A stretch of 64,000 nucleotides of DNA, from assembly GCA_050187875.1 (NCBI GenBank), contig JBFWXB010000024.1, positions 5,936 to 69,935 of the forward strand. The letters are read 5' to 3'. A program made the position numbers and the translations under genes. Shown here in pieces: positions 34,824-42,891 of this stretch; the first letter of the stretch is position 1, and every line of letters begins with the position of its first letter. The notes beneath the pieces are model-generated. The model was not told the DNA's origin. It did no database searches and worked only from the letters and a program-made list of their open reading frames with translations. This stretch comes from JAFKKS01 sp050187875. Lineage in GTDB: Bacteria; Pseudomonadota; Alphaproteobacteria; Rhizobiales; Xanthobacteraceae.

Positions 34824-37544
34824 CTAATCCCGCTTCATCTCCGAATACTGCCGCCGCAGCGCATAAAGCGCTTCGAGCGCCTCGCGCGGCGAGAGATCGT
34901 CGGGATTGAGCGCCGCGAGCGCGGCAAGCAACGCCTCCAGCGCCATATCCTTCGGCGCGGCCGCCTCACGCGGCGCGGCGGCGGCAAATAGCGGCAGATC
35001 GTCGAGAAGCTTGCGCGCCGGCGAGGCGCGATCTTCCGCCTCGAGAGCCGTGAGCACGCTTTGCGCACGCTCGATGACGGCGCGCGGCAGGCCGGCGAGT
35101 TTCGCGACCTGAATGCCATAGGAGCGGTCGGCGGCGCCGGCGACGACCTCGTGCAGAAACACGACCTCGCCCTGCCACTCCTTCACGCGCACCGTCGCAT
35201 TGTGCAGGCGCGGCAGTTTCGCGGCGAGCGCCGTGAGTTCATGGAAGTGGGTGGCGAACAGCGCGCGGCAACGGTTCCGCTCGTGCAGATGCTCGATCGT
35301 CGCCCAGGCGATCGAGAGCCCGTCGAAGGTCGCGGTGCCGCGCCCGATCTCGTCGAGAATGACGAGGGAACGCGCCGTCGCCTGATTGAGGATCGCCGCC
35401 GTCTCGACCATCTCGACCATGAAGGTTGAGCGCCCGCGCGCGAGATCGTCCGCGGCGCCGACGCGCGAGAACAGCCGGTCGACGACGCCGATGCGCGCGC
35501 GCTTGGCCGGCACGAAACTCCCCATCTGCGCCAGCACCGCGATCAGCGCATTCTGGCGCAGGAACGTCGATTTGCCGGCCATGTTCGGGCCGGTAAGAAG
35601 CCAGATGCGGCCGGCATCACCGCCCGACAGATCGCAGTCGTTGGCGACGAATGGCCCGCCGTCGGTGACCAGCGCCTGCTCGACGACCGGGTGGCGTCCG
35701 CCTTCGATCGCAAAAGCAAGCCCGCGCTCGACCTCCGGGCGCGCGTAGCCGTTCGTCGATGCAAGCGCGGCGAGCGCGCAAGCGACATCGAGCCGCGCCA
35801 CGGCTTGCGCTACCATGCGAATGGTCTCGCTTGCCGCGGCGGCCAGCGCCGCGAGGCGCTCGAAAACATCGAGCTCGATCGCGAGCGCGCGTTGCGCCGC
35901 TGTCGCGATCTTCGCCTCCAGCTCGCCAAGCTCCGTCGAGGTGAAGCGCACCTGTCCGGCCAAGGTCTGGCGATGGATGAACGTGGCGTTGAACGGCGGC
36001 GCCAGCAGTTTCTCGCCGTGCTGCGCGGCGACGTCGACGAAATAGCCGAGCACATTGTTGTGCTTGATCTTGAGCGCGCGGATGCCGGTCTCGTCCGCAT
36101 AGCGCGCCTGCAGCGCAGCGACGACGCGGCGGGACTCGTCGCGCAGCGCGCGCGTCTCATCGAGCATCGCGTCATAGCCGGCGCGCACGAAGCCGCCGTC
36201 GCGCTTGAGGAGCGGCAATTCGTCAGCGAGCGCACGTGCGCATTCCTGCGCGAGCGCACCGTCGCCGCGGCGCAAGTCCGCGGCGATCGCTGCGGTCTCC
36301 ACCGGCCGCTCGGTCATCGCAGCGAGCCGCGCCGCGATTGCGTCTGCAACGGCGAGTCCCTGCCCGATGGCTGCGAGATCGCGCGGTCCGCCGCGCCCCA
36401 GCACGAGGCGCGAAAGCGCACGCGTGAGATCGGGCGCCGCGCGCATATGCTCGCGCAGCTCCCCACGCGCAATGCCGTCGTTGACGAAAGCCTCGACCGC
36501 ATCGAGCCGCGCGGCGATCGCCGCCGGATCGGTGAGCGGTGCGGCAAGCCGCTGCGCCAGGAGGCGCGAGCCTGCCGCCATCACCGTCTGATCGATGCAG
36601 GCCAGGAGCGAGCCGCGCCGCTCGCCTGAGAGCTTGACCATGAGCTCGAGATTGGCGCGCGTCGCCGCGTCGATCTGCAGCGTCGCCTCGCCCGCTTCGC
36701 GCGTCGGCGGCGACAGCGGCGGACGCTTGCCGATCTGCGTGCGCTCGACATAGGTCACACAGGCGGCGGCCGCGGACAGCTCGGCCCGCGAGAGCGCGCC
36801 GAACGCGGCCGTATCGGCGACGGCAAAGTAGGCGGCAAGGCGGCGCTCCGCGGTGGCGCCGTCGAACACGTCGCGCGTCGCCGGCGTCACCGCTGAAAGC
36901 GAGCGCCAATAGGCCTGCAGCTCTGTGTCATTATAAAGCGTGTCTGAGACAATGATCTCGGCCGCGTCGAGCCGTGCGACCTCGGCGGCGACGCCGACCC
37001 GATCGCGCTCGGCGACGGCAAAGTCGCCGGTCGACATGTCGATCCAGGCCAGACCGTACTGAGCATCGGATGTCGCGCCTGCGCCGCGCACACGTGCGAT
37101 CGCGAGGAGGTAATTATTGCGGCGCGCGTCGAGGAGCGTGTCCTCGGTGAGCGTGCCCGGCGTGACGAGGCGCACGACATCGCGGCGCACGACACTTTTG
37201 GCGCCGCGCTTCTTCGCCTCCGCCGGATCCTCGACCTGCTCGCAGACGGCGACACGATGGCCGAGCGCGATCAGCCGATGCAGATATTCGTCGGCGCGCT
37301 CGACCGGCACGCCGCACATCGGGATGTCCGCGCCGAGATGCTTGCCGCGCTTCGTCAAGACGATGCCGAGCGCCTGGCTCGCGGTCTCGGCATCGCCGAA
37401 GAACAACTCGTAGAAATCGCCCATGCGGTAGAACAGGAGCGAATCCGGATTCGCGGCCTTGATCTCGATATATTGCTCCATCATCGGCGTGACGCGGCCA
37501 GGCGCGGCGACCGGCGGCGATGATGATGGCGCGGCGATATCCAT
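34824..37544 (-). CDS. mutS: DNA mismatch repair protein MutS
   Basis: A 906-residue mismatch-recognition ATPase. The N-terminal domain has the mismatch wedge motif FYRMGDFYELFFGDAE (F-x-E), followed by connector, lever and clamp domains. The ATPase has Walker A TGPNMAGKSTFLRQ, VGAADDLARGRSTFMVEM and the Walker B region LVILDEIGRGTATFDG. The C-terminal dimer tail is present. ATG 37544 begins the conserved region, although no good Shine-Dalgarno precedes it; an upstream in-frame extension of 104 residues has no homologous look and overlaps the divergent dapA-like gene. Confidence 0.97.
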   Translation of the reverse strand: MDIAAPSSSPPVAAPGRVTPMMEQYIEIKAANPDSLLFYRMGDFYELFFGDAETASQALGIVLTKRGKHLGADIPMCGVPVERADEYLHRLIALGHRVAVCEQVEDPAEAKKRGAKSVVRRDVVRLVTPGTLTEDTLLDARRNNYLLAIARVRGAGATSDAQYGLAWIDMSTGDFAVAERDRVGVAAEVARLDAAEIIVSDTLYNDTELQAYWRSLSAVTPATRDVFDGATAERRLAAYFAVADTAAFGALSRAELSAAAACVTYVERTQIGKRPPLSPPTREAGEATLQIDAATRANLELMVKLSGERRGSLLACIDQTVMAAGSRLLAQRLAAPLTDPAAIAARLDAVEAFVNDGIARGELREHMRAAPDLTRALSRLVLGRGGPRDLAAIGQGLAVADAIAARLAAMTERPVETAAIAADLRRGDGALAQECARALADELPLLKRDGGFVRAGYDAMLDETRALRDESRRVVAALQARYADETGIRALKIKHNNVLGYFVDVAAQHGEKLLAPPFNATFIHRQTLAGQVRFTSTELGELEAKIATAAQRALAIELDVFERLAALAAAASETIRMVAQAVARLDVACALAALASTNGYARPEVERGLAFAIEGGRHPVVEQALVTDGGPFVANDCDLSGGDAGRIWLLTGPNMAGKSTFLRQNALIAVLAQMGSFVPAKRARIGVVDRLFSRVGAADDLARGRSTFMVEMVETAAILNQATARSLVILDEIGRGTATFDGLSIAWATIEHLHERNRCRALFATHFHELTALAAKLPRLHNATVRVKEWQGEVVFLHEVVAGAADRSYGIQVAKLAGLPRAVIERAQSVLTALEAEDRASPARKLLDDLPLFAAAAPREAAAPKDMALEALLAALAALNPDDLSPREALEALYALRRQYSEMKRD

Positions 37545-37716
37545 GGGCGGGAACGCTAGCCCATGAGGCGGCGTGCGGGAAACCGCGCGGACCCGTTGGC
37601 GCGCTGATGCCCACAAGTCGATCCTGCCATATCGGTGACGCCGATGAGGCATTCCTGCGATCCGCTTGCCAAAGCGGCGAGCGTGAGGCATTGCGACGGT
37701 AACGAGGGAGAGCGTG

Positions 37717-38610
37717 ATGACCAAAAGACTGGCCGGCGTGATCGCCGCCATCGCGACCGCCGTGGACGAGAGAAGCGAACCGGACCTCGCACGCTCCGTC
37801 GCATTCGCGGAATACCTCCTGGCCAACGGCTGCGACGGGCTCAATGTGCTCGGCACGACGGGCGAGGCGACCTCTTTCTCACTGACCCAGCGCGAGCGCG
37901 TGATGAGCGCTTATAAAGGCGCCGGCCTGACGATGAATCGCCTGATGGTGGGCACGGGCGCGGCGGCGCTCGCCGACGCCATCGCACTCACGCAACATGC
38001 CGCGGGCCTCGGGTTCGGCGGCGCGCTGGTGTTGCCGCCCTTCTATTATAAGAACGTGCCCGACGACGGCCTGATGGCCTATGTCGCAGGCATTATCGCC
38101 GCGACCTCGGACCAGCCGATTCCGATCTACCTCTATAATTTCCCCGCGATGTCGGGGATCGTGTGGCGGCCCGATCTCGTGCGCAAGCTGCGCGCCGCCC
38201 ACGGATCGCGCCTCGCCGGCCTCAAGGATTCGTCCGGCGACATGGCTTATGCTCGCGAAATGGCGACCATCGCCGACGATTTCGACGTGTTCCCTTCGAA
38301 CGAGGCCGTCTTGCTCGAGGCGCGGGAAGGCAAGTTCGCGGGCTGCATCTCGGCCACCGCCAACGTCAATTCCGACCTGTGCGGCCTTGCTTGGCGCAAT
38401 GGCGATAAGGCCGCCCACGAAACGGCGGTCGCCATCCGCAAGCTGTTCGATGGGCGTCCTCTGGTGCCCGGCATCAAGGCCCTGATCGCACACACCCAGG
38501 CCGATCCGGGCTGGGCCCGCACCATGCCGCCTTTGGCCCCGGTCTCGGCCCAGGACCAGACCGCCATCCTGTCCGGCCACGACGGCCTGCGGGCTCGCCG
38601 CGTCGCCTGA
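37717..38610 (+). CDS. Dihydrodipicolinate synthase family (DapA/NAL-type) aldolase
   Basis: A 297-residue TIM-barrel class I aldolase. GTTGEATSFS matches the conserved G-T-T-G-E, YNFPAMSG holds the catalytic tyrosine, and LAGLKDSSGD the Schiff-base lysine. Relatives include DapA, N-acetylneuraminate lyase and 2-keto-3-deoxy-sugar aldolases. A second dapA is usually elsewhere in such genomes, so the substrate is uncertain. ATG 37717 has GAGGGAG 6 nt upstream; the GTG at 37714 is too close to it. Confidence 0.88.
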   Translation: MTKRLAGVIAAIATAVDERSEPDLARSVAFAEYLLANGCDGLNVLGTTGEATSFSLTQRERVMSAYKGAGLTMNRLMVGTGAAALADAIALTQHAAGLGFGGALVLPPFYYKNVPDDGLMAYVAGIIAATSDQPIPIYLYNFPAMSGIVWRPDLVRKLRAAHGSRLAGLKDSSGDMAYAREMATIADDFDVFPSNEAVLLEAREGKFAGCISATANVNSDLCGLAWRNGDKAAHETAVAIRKLFDGRPLVPGIKALIAHTQADPGWARTMPPLAPVSAQDQTAILSGHDGLRARRVA

Positions 38611-38760
38611 CCGGGAGTTTTGAATAAGGCGCAAAGCGTCTGGCGCGTTGACGTGCGCCACCCACGCTCCTATAAGCGGCGCGGATTTCCAGGCCCTATC
38701 GGCTGCCGTATCGCGCCCGGACCTTTCGCGGCGCACCGAACCCTATTGAACGAGAGCACA

Positions 38761-39027
38761 ATGGCGAACACGACGTCCGCAAAGAAGGCCACGCGCAAGA
38801 TCGCGCGTCGCACCGAGATCAACAAATCCCGCCGCACCCGCATGCGCTCCGAAGTGCGCAAGGTCGAGGAGGCGATCGCCTCGGGCGACCGCAAATCCGC
38901 TTCCGCGGCGTTGCGCCAGGCCGAGCCGGAGATCATGCGCGCGGCGCAGAAGGGCGTCATTCATAAAGCGTCGGCGAGCCGCAAGGTCTCCCGCCTCGCG
39001 CATCAGATCGCCAAGCTCGCACAGTAA
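38761..39027 (+). CDS. rpsT: 30S ribosomal protein S20
   Basis: An 88-residue basic helical protein starting MANTTSAKKATRKIARRTEI, with the family motif NKSRRTRMRS and a C-terminal KGVIHKASASRKVSRL. It binds 16S rRNA in the 30S subunit. It is monocistronic, ended by a strong intrinsic terminator. Its position upstream of dnaA is common in alphaproteobacteria. Confidence 0.98.
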   Translation: MANTTSAKKATRKIARRTEINKSRRTRMRSEVRKVEEAIASGDRKSASAALRQAEPEIMRAAQKGVIHKASASRKVSRLAHQIAKLAQ

Positions 39028-39053
39028 AACCGCGCTTCCTGCGCGATAGACGG

Positions 39054-39082
39054 AAGGCCCGGCCTCTCGCCGGGCCTTTTTT
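39054..39082 (+). terminator. Intrinsic terminator of rpsT
   Basis: GGCCCGGC (39056-39063) pairs with GCCGGGCC (39069-39076) around CTCTC, followed by six T. Adjacent AA/TT pairs extend the stem. It lies 27 bp after the rpsT stop. Confidence 0.95.
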
Positions 39083-39898
39083 GTTGCCTCATGGCGGGTC
39101 GGATCGCGATGTCCGCCCTTCTCCGTCGCATCACGAGGGCAAAAAATCGCATCAAAATGCGTGATTGGCCGGCATCGGACCGCGTCGGTTACCCGGCCCG
39201 ATCGCTCAAAAAAAAGGCCGATGACGCAATAACTTATGGCGCAAGCCGGGCGAAGGACTTTGATTTTGCGACCATTGTGACGAATTTGTTAAGCGATTGC
39301 CTCCGCGCCGCCACCTTCCGGCCCCGCCGTTGCAGGTCAGTCACAGCGACCGATTCCGCCCAATGATTCAACTCGTTGTCTCGATGTAGGACGCGAGACC
39401 GGGGGAGAACGGATGGAGTTCGACTAGCCGCCGCGGCAGGGGGTCGGAAAATCCACGTTGCGGCTCCGCCACGGGGGTGTATCGTCACCCTCGCCTTCCG
39501 GGCATGAAGTCTTCGGCAAGGCGGACGTATCGGCCGCGCAATGAACAACCTGCGGCAGTCGTCCATCACCATGTGGCTGAACTACCGACGCCATATGTAG
39601 TGTGGGGTAAGCGTTAAATCTTCGCGATGACTTTGCGGCGCATGTTTTATTACATTGTGCCGTTAGGGTGATCTTTGTTCTTCTTATTGTGCGGCGTGAG
39701 AAAACCTTGCGATTGATCGCAGAGGCGGGGCGGACATGACTGTATTGATCCTTATTCCAGATGATCGATTAACCCAGATGCCGGGCGGCGGCACTGCGAA
39801 GACCGAGCCCCCTGACGGCTGCCTTCGCGTCCCGGACTAGACGTCCGTTCCACGGCCTCATGGCCCGCCGCATCGACCCGAAATTCTGGAGATAGAGA
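39083..39898. other. 816-bp region upstream of dnaA
   Basis: No convincing gene was found. It contains two GANTC (CcrM) sites close together near 39351-39368, a small palindrome TGCGAT-TG-ATCGCA (39708-39721) and A/T-rich patches (39206-39215, 39640-39660). No perfect TTATCCACA DnaA box is present; the best is a two-mismatch TGTGGGGTA near 39600. It is likely the dnaA promoter and leader, and origin function is not supported by what I can see. Confidence 0.5.
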
Positions 39899-39901
39899 GT
39901 G

Positions 39902-41413
39902 ATGCTCAAACACTCCGATACCGCTGCCCTTCCCGACGCCGACCTTTCGAACCATCGCCGCTTTCCTCGGAACGTCGCAACGGCCGACGGCGTCGCCGCC
40001 ACGGACGAGGAGCGCTGGGACCGCGTCAAGAAGCGGCTGCGCGCGGAACTGGGCGAAGATATTTTTCTGAGCTGGTTCACACGCATGGAGCTCGACGCCG
40101 TCGAGGGGAACAATGTGAAGCTGTCGGTGCCGACGCGCTTCCTGAAAAGCTGGATCCTCGCTCACTATGCCGAGCGGGTGCTGGCCGGCTGGAAGCAGGA
40201 GCATTCGACGGTCGCCCGCATTGATATCGGCGTGCGCTCCGCCGTGATCCGCAATCAGGCGCAAAAGACCAAGCCGAACGATGTGACGCCGCCAGCGCCC
40301 GTGCGCGAGACGCGCGCTCCCATGGCCGATGGCGAAATCCGTCCGACGACGGCCGCGAGCGCCGACGCCCTCGGCGGCTCTCCGCTCGATCCGCGCCTGA
40401 CCTTCGAGACGTTCCTGCTTGGCCGCGCCAACAAGCTCGCCCATGCCGCCGCGCGACAAGTCGCGGAAGCCAAACGCGGCGACGCGGTGATGTTCAATCC
40501 CCTCTACGTCCACGCCGCGGTAGGGCTCGGCAAGACGCATCTCCTCCAGGCGATCGCCTGGGCCGGCAACAGGAATGGCCGCCGCGTCCTCTATCTCACC
40601 GCCGAAAAATTCATGTACGGCTTCGTCTCCGCCATCAAGACGCAGACGGCGCTCGCGTTCAAAGAGATGCTGCGCGGCATCGACGTCCTGGTGATCGACG
40701 ACCTGCAATTCTTGCAAGGAAAATCGACGCAGGCCGAGTTCTGCCACACGCTGAACGCGTTGATCGATGCCGGCCGTCAGGTGGTAGTCGCAGGCGACCG
40801 GCCGCCGAGCGAGCTCGAAAGCCTCGAGGATCGCGTGCGCTCGCGCCTCGCCGGCGGCCTCGTCACGGAGATCGGCAGCTTCGAGGAGGATCTGCGCCTC
40901 GCCATCCTCAAGGCGCGCGTCACTGCCGCGCGGGTGCACCATCCCGCCTTCGACGTGCCGCCGCCGGTGCTCGCTTTCGTCGCGCGCATGATCACGCATA
41001 ACGGCCGCGACCTCGACGGCGCGCTCAACCGGCTCCTCGCCCACAACAAGCTCACCGGCCAGCCGGTGACGATGGAGATGGCGGAGCTTGCGGTCCGTGA
41101 TCTGGTGCGCCCGCAGGAGCCTAAGCGCGTCAAGATCGAGGACATCCAGCGCGCCGTCGCGCGCCACTACAATGTCAGCCGCGCGGACATGCTTTCCTCG
41201 CGCCGCACGGCCAATGTCGTGCGCCCCCGCCAGATCGCCATGTATCTCGCCAAGACCTTGACCTTGCGCTCGCTGCCGGAGATTGGCCGCCGCTTCGGTG
41301 GACGCGACCACACCACGGTGCTGCATGCCGTGCGCAAGATCGAGCATCTCGCCGACAGCGACAAGGTGCTGGCCGAGGAGATCGAGATCCTCAAGCGCAT
41401 GCTGATGGAGTAG
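39902..41413 (+). CDS. dnaA: Chromosomal replication initiator DnaA
   Basis: A 503-residue AAA+ initiator. Domain I (about 35-110) carries LGEDIFLSWFTRMELDAV; a flexible linker runs to about 155. The AAA+ domain has Walker A AAVGLGKTHLLQAIA, Walker B VLVIDDLQFLQGKS and the sensor region VVVAGDRPPSELESLEDR. The C-terminal DnaA-box-binding helix-turn-helix ends with GGRDHTTVLHAVRKIE. ATG 39902 is preceded by a GTG at 39899 that would add one codon. dnaN follows after a palindromic repeat. Confidence 0.97.
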   Translation: MLKHSDTAALPDADLSNHRRFPRNVATADGVAATDEERWDRVKKRLRAELGEDIFLSWFTRMELDAVEGNNVKLSVPTRFLKSWILAHYAERVLAGWKQEHSTVARIDIGVRSAVIRNQAQKTKPNDVTPPAPVRETRAPMADGEIRPTTAASADALGGSPLDPRLTFETFLLGRANKLAHAAARQVAEAKRGDAVMFNPLYVHAAVGLGKTHLLQAIAWAGNRNGRRVLYLTAEKFMYGFVSAIKTQTALAFKEMLRGIDVLVIDDLQFLQGKSTQAEFCHTLNALIDAGRQVVVAGDRPPSELESLEDRVRSRLAGGLVTEIGSFEEDLRLAILKARVTAARVHHPAFDVPPPVLAFVARMITHNGRDLDGALNRLLAHNKLTGQPVTMEMAELAVRDLVRPQEPKRVKIEDIQRAVARHYNVSRADMLSSRRTANVVRPRQIAMYLAKTLTLRSLPEIGRRFGGRDHTTVLHAVRKIEHLADSDKVLAEEIEILKRMLME

Positions 41414-41467
41414 GCGGAGACAGCGCCGCTCGCACAACGGTCGCGCAAAGTCCCGAAGCCTTTCTTC

Positions 41468-41573
41468 TCACCTCCCCCTGAAAAGGGGAGGTCGGTCTGC
41501 GAAGCAGACCGGGTGGGGGTCAATTTGCGCGCGCACGACCCCCACCCCGACCCTCCCCCTTTCAGGGGGGAGC
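41468..41573. repeat. Dispersed palindromic element, family 1 (copy 4)
   Basis: The layout is CACCTCCCCCTGAAAAGGGG, AGGTCGGTCTGCGAAGCAGA, GGGTGGGGGTC, then GACCCCCACCCCGACCC and CCCCCTTTCAGGGGGG. It lies in the 345-bp gap between dnaA and dnaN; the rest of that gap (41574-41758) holds no convincing gene. Confidence 0.85.
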
Positions 41574-41758
41574 AGTTCCCTGCCGAGGGCTGGACGTATC
41601 ACCTAGCCCTTGTTTTTCCTGCGGGAAAGCGCCGCGGACATCGTCTCCACGCTTGCCTTGGGCCGCGCAAAAAGCCACTTTTCTTGCCCGCTTTGGGTTC
41701 GAAGGTAGGGGCCCATCAGCGGCCGCGGCACCCGTCGCTGCGGGTGAGGGAGCTGGAT

Positions 41759-42877
41759 ATGAAAGTCACCGTTGAGCGCGCGGAACTGCTCAAATCCCTT
41801 GGCCATGTGCATCGTGTGGTCGAGCGCCGCAACACAATCCCGATCCTCGCCAATGTGCTGCTGCGCGCCGCCAAGTCGAAGCTGAGCCTGAAGGCGACCG
41901 ATCTCGATCTCGAGGTCATCGAGCCGCTTGACGCGGAAGTTGGCACCGGTGGCGCGACCACGGTCCCGGCCCACATGTTCTACGAGATCGTGCGCAAGCT
42001 CCCCGACGGCTCGCAGGTCGTCATCGAGGCGACCGGCGAGCGGGCGAGCCTCGCGATCCGCGCCGGCCGCTCCCGCTTCACCCTGCAGACGCTGCCCGAG
42101 ACCGACTTCCCCGATCTCGCGGCCGGCGAGATGACGCACAAGTTCACCCTCGCGGCGGGCGACCTCAAGAAGCTGATCGATAAGACGCAGTTCGCGATCT
42201 CGACCGAGGAGACGCGCTACTACCTCAACGGCATCTATCTGCATAACCCCGCGGGGACTGACAGCCCGACCCTGCGCGCGGTCGCAACCGACGGCCACCG
42301 CCTCGCGCAATTCGAATTGCCGGCCCCGAAGGGAGCCGTGGGCATGCCCGGCGTCATCATCCCGCGCAAGACCGTGGGCGAACTGCAGCGCCTGATCGAG
42401 AACGGTGAGGCCGAGGTGCAGGTCGAGCTCTCGCAGAGCAAGATCCGCTTCATGCTCGGCGACATGGTGCTAACCTCGAAACTGATCGACGGCACCTTCC
42501 CCGATTATGCCCGCGTTATTCCGACCGGGAATGACAAGCACCTCACCGTCGACAAGAAGGATTTCGAGGCCGCCGTCGACCGCGTTTCGACCGTGTCGAG
42601 CGAGCGCGGCCGCGCGGTGAAGCTCTCGCTCTCCGGCCGGCGGCTTCTTCTCTCGGTCACCAATCCGGATTCCGGCAGCGCGACCGAGGAGCTCGAGGTC
42701 GGCTATGACGGCGACCCGCTCGATATCGGCTTCAACTCGCGCTACCTGCTCGACATCGCCGCGCAGATCGACGGCGAGCAGGCGGTGCTCAAGCTTGCTG
42801 ATCCCGGATCACCGACGCTGATCCAGGAGACGGAGGCCTCCGGCGCGCTCTACGTGCTGATGCCGATGCGGGTGTAA
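41759..42877 (+). CDS. dnaN: DNA polymerase III beta sliding clamp
   Basis: A 372-residue clamp starting MKVTVERAELLKSLGHVHRV, with the three clamp repeats. VERRNTIPILANVLL, ATDGHRLAQFELP and the C-terminal YVLMPMRV are characteristic. It encircles DNA and tethers polymerase III. ATG 41759 has GAGGGAG upstream; an in-frame extension to 41513 begins in the palindromic repeat and is rejected. It converges on a molybdenum hydroxylase gene with only 14 bp between the stops. Confidence 0.97.
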   Translation: MKVTVERAELLKSLGHVHRVVERRNTIPILANVLLRAAKSKLSLKATDLDLEVIEPLDAEVGTGGATTVPAHMFYEIVRKLPDGSQVVIEATGERASLAIRAGRSRFTLQTLPETDFPDLAAGEMTHKFTLAAGDLKKLIDKTQFAISTEETRYYLNGIYLHNPAGTDSPTLRAVATDGHRLAQFELPAPKGAVGMPGVIIPRKTVGELQRLIENGEAEVQVELSQSKIRFMLGDMVLTSKLIDGTFPDYARVIPTGNDKHLTVDKKDFEAAVDRVSTVSSERGRAVKLSLSGRRLLLSVTNPDSGSATEELEVGYDGDPLDIGFNSRYLLDIAAQIDGEQAVLKLADPGSPTLIQETEASGALYVLMPMRV

Positions 42878-42891
42878 CGGCCAGGACGAAT

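Noticed and set aside
39083..39898. Replication origin oriC upstream of dnaA
   Set aside because: No DnaA-box cluster or convincing unwinding element was seen, so origin function was not claimed.
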